DNA from: Megalobrama amblycephala | Lineage: Eukaryota; Chordata; Actinopteri; Cypriniformes; Xenocyprididae | Assembly: GCF_018812025.1 (NCBI RefSeq) | Contig: NC_063051.1 | Location: 5,271,896 to 5,335,895, forward strand | Length of the DNA: 64,000 nt | Reading direction: 5' to 3' | In this document: in pieces, positions 26,801 to 38,800 of the stretch | How positions within the stretch are numbered: the first letter of the stretch is position 1 | How the letters are laid out: each line of letters begins with the position of its first letter | The notes under the pieces: model-generated | The model's database searches: none | The model's input: only the letters and a program-made list of their open reading frames with translations | Told to the model about the DNA's origin: nothing | Translations under genes and position numbers: made by a program

Positions 26801-29800
26801 TAAGTATGTTAACATTGCATTTCCATTCTGTTCACAACCCTCACTACATCTTTCTGTTAGGGTTATGTGCAGGGGTTTGAGTAAACAGCTTTCCTCATAT
26901 GCATTTCTGACGTGGCCCATGCCACAGCAGTATTACTGGTCATTATAGTGATTCTACAGTAAAACCACAAACCACTTGTCACTTAAAGGGCCAGACTACA
27001 GAATGTACATTTTTATGGCACAGAGAGCATAAAAAAGCTATTGCCCTGTATCAACATGTTCCCCATGATGCAGATGCAGATTTGGACATAGGAAAACAGC
27101 AAAGTGCTCTTTTATACTCCATGTCTCATTACATCAAGTGATGCCTACGTCTCACCACTAGGAGATATTGTTGCGCCACCTACCTTAGGGTTGGCAGTTG
27201 CATCTTATATTCAACAGACACTTCAGTATTATGACTGCGTAGGACCTCAATAAGACACAGATGTATTTGCTAAATGATTTATGGAAAATAATTACTTTGA
27301 CTTCTTTGAGTTTCCTCACTCAATTTACTTATTTTTGCAAGTCCTGTTATACTGAATTGAATGCACACTAGTGAATTAAACAGCTATTTACTGCATGCCG
27401 TTAGAGTACGCTTTGGTTTTAATTAAGATTTACAGTGAATAAGACCACTGATTACATATTGTGGCGGGTTAACAGTGCACATCATATTAATAGTTAAGTG
27501 ATGCACTAGGGAATATAGCATATCTCTAAATAGCAAGATGTATTTTTTTTCAGGATTCAGGATATAGATTTTAATATTCAAATTTTAATTGTAAAATTAA
27601 GCATAATTGTAGCCGACCACATAAAACAAAACCTCTCTAACAGAGGCAAGCATCATCGCAGAAGGTAAAAGCAGTCCAGCCTTTTTCAAGTTAAAATATC
27701 TAAAAATCCTTGAAACAAGAAATGAAGAGTTTGGTTCCAAAACGCAATAACTCCATTTTGATTAATCTGAGCAAAAAGGCATTTTCTTTACCAAGAAAGT
27801 GGCAAGATGAAAATCACTATTTTCTGTTTCAGACTTTCACATAGCATCTTTTGGTTATAAAAACATTAAAAATTCAAATCTACATTCTGATTTTAAAAAG
27901 TTTATTATAAAAACTTATTATTTTTTATCTCAAAATGCAATTAATGCATCAATATAAAAGTTGAAAATACACAACAAAGTAAGTTGATTCACATATATGA
28001 CAGAGTCTAAACTTTGCCAATATTTATCTTATATACAGACATTTTACTAAAAATACATTCAGCTGTCGCTCCCAAAATGAATTCAACGGGCCATCTTGTT
28101 AATGTTATAAGTTATTTGTTATTACCGATTAAAGAGTATCTGGCGTCACTGCACGATTAAATAAACATTGACATGGATGACCAATTTGTTGAGTGCACTG
28201 GTATTAAAAATGGCTTCAATGTTTACAGTGCGTGGAACGGTGCGATGTGATTGGTTGAGCGGATATATTGCGTTCTGAAGAGAAGGGAGACTGGCGTTTG
28301 TTGCGTTTTGGAAAGAAAGGGAGAAAACATTACAGAATAACACGACGGATAACGCATTTTGCGCAAAATTAATAAATCACTTTTCAATACCGACAAGATA
28401 CAATACTGATTTTGGCAGAAACTCAATTTTTTTGAAAATGCCGTTTATTGCGTTTTGGAACCAAACTCTTCAAATTTACTTGAAAAGAGAATTTGCATAG
28501 GATATTATGACTTGTTTGCATAGATTGTATCTTGAATATAAGTGTATTTTGTCTTAATGCACTAGCAGATTTTTTTTTTCACTTGCTTAACTATAAAATA
28601 AAAATTAAAAAACAATCTTGTTTTGATATTTTAATTGGAGAATTCAACAGAAAACTTGTGAAGAAACATTCATACTTTAGTTTAGGGTCCAATTCTCACT
28701 ATTAACTAACTATTAACTATGACTTTTGCCTCAATAAACTCCTAATTACTGCTTATTAATAGTAAGCAAGGTAGTTGTTAAGTTTAGGTATTGGATAGGA
28801 ATTGGGTAGAATTAGCGATGTAGAATATGGTCATTGGTCATGTAGAATAAGGCATTAATATATGCTTTATAAATACTAATAAACAGCCAATATCCTAGTA
28901 ATCTGCATGATAATAAGCAACAGTCAATAGTGAGAATTTGATTCTAAACTAGTGTTACCACTTAGGTTTTTTTTTGGGGGGGGGGGGGGGGGTTTGCAGT
29001 GTATGCCTACTTTTCAGCAAATCAGTTAGACTACTGGGTGAATGACTACTGCTAATTAATATTCACGAGCAAAGCGTATACATTTTATATTGTGTTATCC
29101 CCCACTTTTCAGATTGTGCTACTATAGGAAAAATGTTTTTAAAATTAGTTCCCCTTAATTTAGTCTTTTTTTTTTTTTTTTTTTCAAAAAATAGATCTGC
29201 CCCTGTTATTTTGTCAGCCAAACCCTTTTAACCTAAAATACTTACTCCCCAAGTTAATTTTTCATTAATTTAAAGGGATAGTTCACTCAAAAATGAAAAT
29301 TTGTCATCATTTACTCACCCTTATGTTGTTCCAAACCTGTATGAGTTTCTTTCTTCCCATGAAATAAAAAGAAGATATTTTGAAGAATGCTGGTAAGACA
29401 GTTGACGGCAGCCATTGACTTCCATAGTAGGAAGAAAAAAATACTATAGAAGTCAATGGCTACTGTCAACTGTCTAGTGACAGAATTTTCATTTTTGGGT
29501 GAACTATCCCTTTAACAACACATTCACATGTTCACAGTTTTCTTACGTTAATTAACATTCTCACGACATACAGGTGACCAAAAAGATTTTTTTTCGGTAT
29601 TTTTATCTCAATTCAAAACTCTGTACGTGCAACACTGTACCTAAGATCTAAGATTGTCTACACTAGGGTTTCCCAAATCATGGCACGTAGATAGTGCAGA
29701 CCTCATGGGAAAAACTTTTATGACCCGGTATACCATCCTGACACCCTTTTTCACACTGACCCTACGCTGTTCTACATGCATCGTATCACAGTATAACACC

Positions 29801-32800
29801 AGGCAGGGCACGCACACCGTTCAACACGTAACCAGATCCCAGCAGGAGTGATGACGAAGCTGATTATGATGCGCACAGTCTGGGAGGCCTCGTCAGCTAA
29901 TTGTGTTTGATGCTGCGGCTGATCATTGAGGCCAAGTGTCAGGTTGCGTATTAAAAGAAGCAACATTTTCATCAGGAGAGCTTGCTACAACCATTGTGTT
30001 CTCTTTGAAGTGGGCTCATTGAAGTCCCCTTGAAGAAAGTGGTGTGTAAAATGCTAGCGAGAGAGCACACAGCTGTACCCATCGAATGGAAAATAGCAAC
30101 TGGGATTAAAGAGCCACTGCACAGATGGCTCGCAGCCAGATCCAACTATGCTGAAATCACACATTGTGAAAATTTGCACATTGTGAATTACAGAACTAGT
30201 GTTTTTTTATTATTTATTTTTATTTGACAGAGAATTATTTGGAAGACATGGAGAATCAGAACATGTTGCAGGGCAGACTCAAACCTGTTTGTTGCATAAG
30301 CATAATAGCTTCATATCACATGCACAGGAAATTATGTTTTAATCTGTAGTACTTAATTTGATTCTCAAGTCCTGTCTTGACTGATGGCTACTTTCAAACG
30401 CACACATTGGTATGTGTGTGCATGATCTGTGAATAACGCTCGTCCCTTGCTGTGATGCATGTGCGTGAAAGGTCAAATGCAGTTCTTGCCGAGGTTATTA
30501 ATGCATAGACAATTGGTTTGTCATGAGTGAATGCAAAAAAAATTAAAAATAAATAAATAATAAAAAATCTGGTTTGTGTCCAAATTTGCATCTAATATAT
30601 AAAATCATACAACAATACTGCCAAGAAAAATCTCTTAATTTAATTCTTTGTTCCCTATTTCTGACTGTTCATCAATAATTGCTTGAAAAAATATTACATT
30701 TTTATAGTTATTTAACTTTAAAGGCCCACTGAAGTGTTTATCCAATGTGTTGATGTAATTTCCACTGAAACAGGAAGACAGGGTGGGACATATCGAATAT
30801 CTCCTCCCCTTTTTTATAATAGCCAATAGCATTTTGTTTATATCGCAGCTCGTCCAGAGCCGTTGAGCTCGGTAATGTCGCAGTTTTCTCCTCCTAATCT
30901 CCTCCATATCGCTTCAAAATATATATTCTGTGCAGAATTAAAATGGGTCAGATGAGTTTTCTGGTATGCGGCAATGATTCTGATTGGTCAATAGCTGTGT
31001 TTTATTCACGATAAAACATGGCTATGACCGTTTCACCCAACGGTTCTGTGTATCACTACACAACACCCTTAGCAACCACTCTTAGCAACGTAAACTGTTT
31101 GTTCTCAATTTATATTGTTCCTTTGAAGCTTACTGTATTATGTACAGTAGAAGAGTATTGTGAAAAAGAGATTGATTGAACGAGTTTATTACCTGCATTC
31201 TTTAACAGTTAAGGGGTTTTCCTGTGACTGATAGTGCTAGTCAAAGCATTTGTCAGTCGCGTCTTGTTCCGTATTCACAACAATTCAGTTCATTCACAAC
31301 ATTCACCATGTAGAAAATAGTAAATGTGTGAACAAGTGACCAATTTTAGCCGCAGCTTCAGCGTCTATTTATAATGTAGGGGGCAGGACGTTTCTAGAGA
31401 GCATTTGATTGGACAGAAAATGTGATGAGAAACTGAAGTAGGGCTGCACGATATATCGCATGAGATTGTCACGCGCATTTCGTCAGTAAAGCCGGTTCCC
31501 TGATTACCGCTAAATCGCCATCACCTGCTTTCAAATGGAGCGGCATTTAATAGACAGAGCCGTAGATCACTGACAAGCCACGCAATATCGCGTTCATATC
31601 GCAGATAAATCGCCTTCGATAATGAATGCGATATTGCGTGGCTTTTCAGTGATCTACGGTTCTGTCTATTAAATGCCGCTCCATTTGAAAGCAGATGATG
31701 GCGATTTAGCGGTAATCAGGGAACCGGCTTTACTGACGAAATGCGCGTGACAAACTGCAGCCCTAAACTGAAGTGCCGACTGATGTCATAAAAATTATTG
31801 ATCCATATTGGCGGAAGTGAGAGAATGTAAGTTTTGAATGCTTATATCTTCTAAATGCAAATTTTGTCATTGTTTTGGAGCACACTAGCTTATAGATAAC
31901 AGTAAGGCTAACATATTCATACTAAAAGCCAAAAAAAATCAATTTTGATTTCATGGGGACTTTAATAATAAAAGGAGTGTTAGTTGCGGTTGAATTTAGA
32001 CATAAGACAATATTCAAATATTCAATACAACTAAATAAATGTTTAAATACTTATTTATATACAGTACAGTATTGTGCATTAAAAAATAATAAAAATATGA
32101 CATCCGATAACACGTCCAAACAACATACAGTAAGTGGCATTGTGATACTTTTGTATTGTACCACAAGTCATAGTATTGTGACAACCCTGTTGTCATCCAC
32201 TACTGAAATTTGGGTATTGTGACAATCCTAGTGAAGACTGTCAGTCTGTGTCAGTAGAAAAAAAATGAATTTGACCTCTGGCTGACTAAACACATCTGAC
32301 ATTTCAATGACATAGCCTTCCTGCTACCCGTCCAGCTGAGCGACCAACCATAACACATGATGAACACATGTCGCTTTGCTGCACATCTTTCTTTCTGGTT
32401 TATAATCTGTGTGATATTTCTAATATGTGGAACTATATTAATAGTTTAGAAATGCACTGATGATACGCTGTTTCCTTTTCCTGTTTAGTAAATGACACGG
32501 AGGAACTAGGTCCTCCGATGACCGTCAACATCTCTGCTGACAGCAATAAGCTGCAACTCCAGGACCTGGAAGCACTGAGCAAATACAAGTTTTACCTACG
32601 GTGTTGCACGCGGGTGGGCTGCGGACCAGCTGCCAGCGAGGAGCGCACCACTGTCCCTGAAGCAAGTGAGTACGGGGCAGCAGCTGCTCAGGGGTGGGGT
32701 CCTCTCCGGGGAGTCAGCCTGTGGCATTCCAAAGGACAGGGAATCTGGCTCTCTGACATGGATGACCAAGTTGCTGTTGTTATGGGCATCGACCCGGCGA

Positions 32801-35800
32801 ATGCAGGGGACATTATTTCGACCTCCCATCTCACCAAGCTTTTCATATGCCCATCTAAGCATTTCTTTATAGCTAAACAATATCATAACTGTGTGCGACT
32901 GGGCTGCATTCATCACTGTCTTGGAAGACCAAGCACTTATTGATTTGAGGGTAAAAGCTTGCCTGCGAAAGGAAGAAGAAATAATATTTTGCCTTTGGGA
33001 ATGGAAATGTTGGATTGTTATTATTACAGACGAAGAAATAAGTTGGTAATCAACATAAAAATATATATATTAAATGGAAAAACCACACAACTGTGAATTT
33101 ACAGCACATTTATCATGATTAATGGTTCAATGCAACATACTTATCATCGGCAGTTAGCAGATTGTTGATAAAGTGCTGTTTATTTCCATTTCACTGAGGG
33201 TTCATATAGGAAGTTGTATTTACGGAAGAAATATGATCGAGATGAAAATCCCAAGGCATAATACCAATATTCGGCAGAGTAATTGAAAACAGTCAAGAAA
33301 ACAAATGACTGCTCTGATGTGAGGAGAGATATCTTTATGTGTCAATGGGAAACAACCGCCTACAGTAGACGTAAACATGATCAGCATACATCAAGAAAAT
33401 ACAGTTAGTGAAAAATCGGTTTAATTTAACCACAACTGCGTGAATGAGGATAATAATGTTTTATTTTAAAAGTATTTCCATGTATTTCTGGACATGTTTC
33501 CATGGCAATATCATGTTTTTGAAACAAACGCACTGCCGTCTGAGGTGCCAGTCAGGAGGGATAAGTCCAAATGTATATGAGAAATATGACTGCACACTCA
33601 ACTTGCAAACAGTTTATTCACCAACGTTTCGGCAAAAAGCCTTTGTCAAGGTGTAATTTCACTCAGAATAGAGAGAGCATAAGTAGACATCAACAGGTGC
33701 ATACAATTAATCCCAGTTAAATCTACAATCAAACAATTAAAGGGATAGTTCACCCAAAAATGAAAATTCTGTCAGTAATTACTCACCCTCATGTTGATAC
33801 AACCATGTAAGTCTTTCTTTCATCTTCGGATCACAAATTAATATTTTTGTGATTAAATATGAGCGGTGGAATACTCCTCCATTGGCTTTAAGGGGGCCCA
33901 AACTTGTCCGTCCAGAAAGTCAGTGAAGAAAATGTTTAAATAGTCCATGCCACTACAGTGGCTCAACCGTACGTTTCTCAAGCGACGACAATACTTTTCG
34001 TGCGAAAAAAACAAACAAAAGAACAACTTTATTCAACTATTCATTTTCTCTCTTGTAGGCCTCTGACGTTAGTTCACGAGAGCTCCATGACGCATGCGCG
34101 AGAACTAAACTGACGACGGTCTTCTTCTACTACTACTTGTTACTGGCTGCTCACTCCTTAGGAGTATTACCGCCACCTAGTGTTCAAGATGAAATGCTGG
34201 CATAGCCGGAAGCGCTAAACTTTGTTTACAAGCAGGTGAACGCGCGCGCTGTATGTAAGCTATTGAATTCGACATTGATCGTGCTTTTGGTCTCGCTCTA
34301 AGTAATTGTTTACAATGGTTAGAAAGTGTGCATTTCCTGGATGTCCGAATCGTGAAAAACTAACGAGTAAACGTAAAGGTGCCTTAACATTGCCACAAAA
34401 TGAACGGCTTACCTTTCACCGTTTCCCATCAAATGATCGTGAGCGACTGAATCTATGGCTGCTGGCTGTTCAACGGGATGTTAATTTACCGATTAATTTC
34501 GTCAAGCACATGAAGTTGTGCAGTGAACATTTCTCTCCAGACGACTTCAAATCAGTTCAACAAAAAAGATTACTGAAATCAACAGCTGTGCCCAACTTGT
34601 TTATACAGACCAACAAGGTAAGTAGAAGCAGTATGTGGTAATTGTTAAAGTCATGATACATATGTTATGATATGTTCACCTGCTTGTAAACAAAGTTTAG
34701 CGCTTCCGGCTATGCCAGCACTTCATCTTGAACACTAGGTGGCGGTAATACTCCTAAGGAGTGAGCAGCCAGTAACAAGTAGTAGTAGAAGAAGAAGTAG
34801 TCAGTTTAGTTCTCGCGCATGCGTCATGGAGCTCTCGTGAACTAACGTCAGAGGCCTACAAGAGAGAAAATGAATAGTTGAATAAAGTCGTTCTTTTGTT
34901 TGTTTTTTTCGCACGAAAAGTATTATCGTCGCTTGAGAAACGTACGGTTGAGCCACTGTAGTGGCATGGACTATTTAAACATTTTCTTCACTGACTTTCT
35001 GGACGGACAAGTTTGGGCCCCCTTAAAGCCAATGGAGGAGTATTCCACCGCTCATATTTAATCACAAAAATATTAATTTGTGATCCGAAGATGAAAGAAA
35101 GACTTACATGGTTGTATCAACATGAGGGTGAGTAATTACTGACAGAATTTTCATTTTTGGGTGAACTATCCCTTTAATATTCTAAAAAACTGTCAAATAT
35201 ACATGACAAGAATAAATACACGTCAGTATCAATAGAAACATCACCAACATTAAAAAGTAGAAGAAACAGCTGAGATCAAATTCAACATTCAGACCGTAAG
35301 GAGTAAGAGTTCTTAATTTATATATCCAATAGGCTTCACGTTTGAGTAAAATGCGATCAAGATCGCCACCTCTCGTCGGTAGAGACACTCGCTCGATACC
35401 TATATAACATAAAGAGGCAACGGGATGGTTAGATTCAACAAAATGTGCAGCCAGTGGATAATTCATGTTGCTACAACGAATTGTGCTACGATGTTCAGCA
35501 ATGCGCATTTTCAACTCACGAGCTGTTTTGCCAACATATGATTTCCTACATGGGCATGTTATAAGATAAATAACCGATTTAGTTTTACAGCTTATTATTC
35601 CTTTAATAGGGATTGACTCTCAATTTTTGTCTCTGCTGCTTGAATTTGCTCAGCAGTATATCCTCTACAGTGAAACAAATCTTTTAAAACGTTAAATTCC
35701 TATTAAAATCATCTGGTTTGCTGCAAATTCTCTTTATCTGACACATTTGACTATATGGTAAGCTGTTCTTCAGAGGTAAAGAATGATAAGAATCAGCTCT

Positions 35801-38800
35801 CAGAAAAGTATTGCGAGCTGTAGGTTTTCTGAAAAGTTCTGTATAGAGGTAGTTACCTTCTTTGATTATCCACAAAATCCAGAAAACTAATTTTATTTAG
35901 GTCAAACTCCATTGTAAATGTCAAAAAGTCGGAGCAAGCATTTAAATATTGAAAAAAGGAATGCAGTTGTGTAACATCACCTTTAAAGAGATAAAAACAA
36001 TCACCAAGATATCTCTTCCAAATCAATATATTAGTAGAAGACAAATTTTTCTTCAAAAACAGCCATTTGCAAAGGAGGGTGCAAATGTGCTACCCATGGC
36101 CACACCTCTTTTTTGGATAAAGAAGTCATTCTGAAATATAAAATAGTTGTAGGAAAGTACAATTTCAGATAGTGTCTTAATGCATTCATTCGAGGGTATC
36201 AGATCGTCGCGTTCAGATAAAAAATGAATCATAGCCTCAATACCTTCTTTATGTGGAATACATGTGTATAAAGATTGAACATCAAAAGAGATCAATAATA
36301 TGTCCTCAGGTACCGGATTTATAGAGTCAATGAAAGACAACATAGGCATAGTATCCTTCAAAAAAGAAGGCATTTTTTCACAGAATGGTCTTAAAAAGAA
36401 ATCCACAAATGTAGAAATAGAGGACGTTAATGAACCAATTACTGATACTATTGGACGTCCTGGGGGAAATTCTGAACATTTGTGGATTTTTAGGTAGGGT
36501 ATAGAATGTAGAGATAATAGGATTTTTTTTATTTGAAGGAATTCAAATTCTCTTTTATTAATCTCGCCCGATTGTAACATCAAATCAAGAGCAGCATAAA
36601 TGTGTTTTTTAAAAATCTGAGTCGGATCTTCTGGGAGTTTTTTATGAAAATCCAAATCTGAGAGTTGTCTTTCACATTCTCTTACATAATCATTACCATT
36701 CTGAATCACCTATCATGTTTTTGGCCATGAAACATGGTGAAACCATTGTATTCTTTAAAGTACTTTGGTTTCTATGCTATTCCATACCATGGTATTTCCA
36801 TCTGGTACCATCACTGCGACATCGCCATACAAATAAGACCCTTTTATAATACTTTCATATTTCTGGTGTGACATTTAAAAGTATGACATCATATTTTTAA
36901 ATACTTTTCCTTGTTTCTTGCTATTGCATTCTCGCTTTAATGCTTCGGTAACAGGCACTGCTGTCTTATAAACAAGCTGTCTTATGAACTAAAGTTGCTG
37001 TGATCTTAGTGTCTTTCTGTCGTCGTTGCAATATGTCTTTTTCACTGCTTTATTGCTTTTGTTTTGCCAGCTTCAACAGATGCGGCCTCTTTCAACATCA
37101 GTATGAAGTATTCTGTTTTCTTTAGCTCTAGAAATAGCTAGCACACTAGACTAGAGGATAAATTTGTAGCTGTACTGTAGGACACTATCTTGAAAATGCA
37201 TGTGCTATAATAATCATTTCATTTTCATGTGTTTTTTTCCCTCTGTCCTTGTGTAAGCCTTCTATAGATGGTTGCTAAATTAGATAAATCTCACTATTAA
37301 CCTGTCATCTGCTCTATGTTGGTAGATGAAACTAATTGATTTATTCCATTTAATCCAGTTCAATCCAATCAAAATATTTCTTGCATAATGCTATGTCTCA
37401 GCTAACACAGACCATTTTTATTTCGCATTTAGCATCTTCCTATTTAGTACATCACGGGCCTAACTCTTTCGTAGTCATATCACATCGGTTCAAACCGTTT
37501 AAAATACTGTCTTTTTTTCCAGGAAAATCTGGCTCACGATTTCCTTCAAGAAAAACCACTGTTTCCCCTGTGGCTAATGCTACTCTTTCTTCTATAGGTA
37601 CTAAACCACACAACAGCAAGTCTGAAAGAACAAATAAGGAACAAATTGGGCTTTTTTATGCCAATAGTTTCTGCAAATATTCAGATTTGTAATAATGGAA
37701 ACACATTTGTTCAAAGGTTTGGGATCAGAAAGATTTTGTAATGTTTTTGAAAGAAGCCACATACAGTTTGCTCACCAAGGCTGAATTTATTTGATCAAAA
37801 ATACAGTAAAAACAGTAATATTGTGAAATATTATTAAAATTAATTATTATTATTGCCTTTTTATGCGTTTTGGCCATTCATTTACGCAGCAACAGCATTT
37901 TGGGGGCCTGAAAATGCAAACTTTTCACAGTGCAAGTTTTTGAAATCGATATTTTTATCATGTAAACTACAAAAACACAAATTTGTGAAAACAGTGACAT
38001 CATGCACATGCATATTATGTGCGTAGTCTCGCATAGCCAGACCTTCAGACTGACGCAGAAGGTCTGGACCAGGGGTCTCCAGACTCGGTCCTGGAGGGCC
38101 ACTGTCTTGCAGAGTTTAGCTCCAACCCCAATTTAACACACCTGAACCAGCTAATCAAGGTCTAATAAGGCATATTAGAAACTTCCAGGCAGGTGTGTTG
38201 AGGCAAGTTGGAGCTAAACTCTTCAGGAGTTTGGAGACCACTGGTCTGGACTGTATCACATCTTTCATTGGCCAAGGACCACCCGAGAGGACATTTGACT
38301 GACGTGTAACACAACCAATCACAGATTGTTTTGTTCCGCGTCATGTTTAGGGGTGTGAAAATGTAAAGTCGATGTCCCTACAATAACAGACCAGCGTGCA
38401 TCTAATTATTCATTCAAGAATGTTGTGCAGGTTTACTGCAACCAAGCGTGCCGCACAAGTCCTGAAAAGTGAAGCCAAAGCATCTCAATCGCCCCCAGGT
38501 GGTTGGTCCCAGTATAGGTCATAAACCCCGCCCTCTCCATGTAATTTAATGGGACGTGAGACAAATTAAACAATTAAATTACACTTCAAATAATTAGTTT
38601 CTGTCATTTTATGTAGTTTTTATCACGCTGATGTAAGTTTAAGTGGTCATTTTTTTAAATACGTTTGGTTTTAGTTATTTGATGCTATAAAAACAGGGAT
38701 GTGACACCATAATTGACAGCTGTGATTGACAGCTTCTCTGAGCAAAGTAGTCAATGAGGCACCAACTGACTTTTTTGGGGATTTTCGGGAGGAGACTGGA

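Larger units (their letters stand above)
33590..36709 (-). pseudogene. Decayed Penelope-like retroelement (reverse transcriptase plus GIY-YIG), split by the THAP element
   Basis: Reading on the - strand from 36709: an RT fragment with FDVQSLYTCIPH and GVAMGSTFAPSFAN, then in other frames NILIWKRYLGDCFYLF, TELFRKPTARNTFL, and a C-terminal GIY-YIG-like part (SVIYLITCPCRKSYVGKT, then RIAEHR and REAYWIYKLRTLTPYGLN). These are Penelope-like hallmarks. At least three frameshifts or stops break it, the N-terminus is missing beyond 36709, and the RT YxDD box reads YLGD, losing a catalytic Asp. Its 3'UTR (about 33590-33740, with 'acgtttcggcaaaaagcctt') is separated from the coding part by the TTAA element 33741-35173. 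Confidence 0.85.

Noticed and set aside
32666..32943. Open frame continuing past the FN3-4 exon
   Set aside because: Donor GTGAGT at 32666 is good and the read-through peptide matches nothing known.
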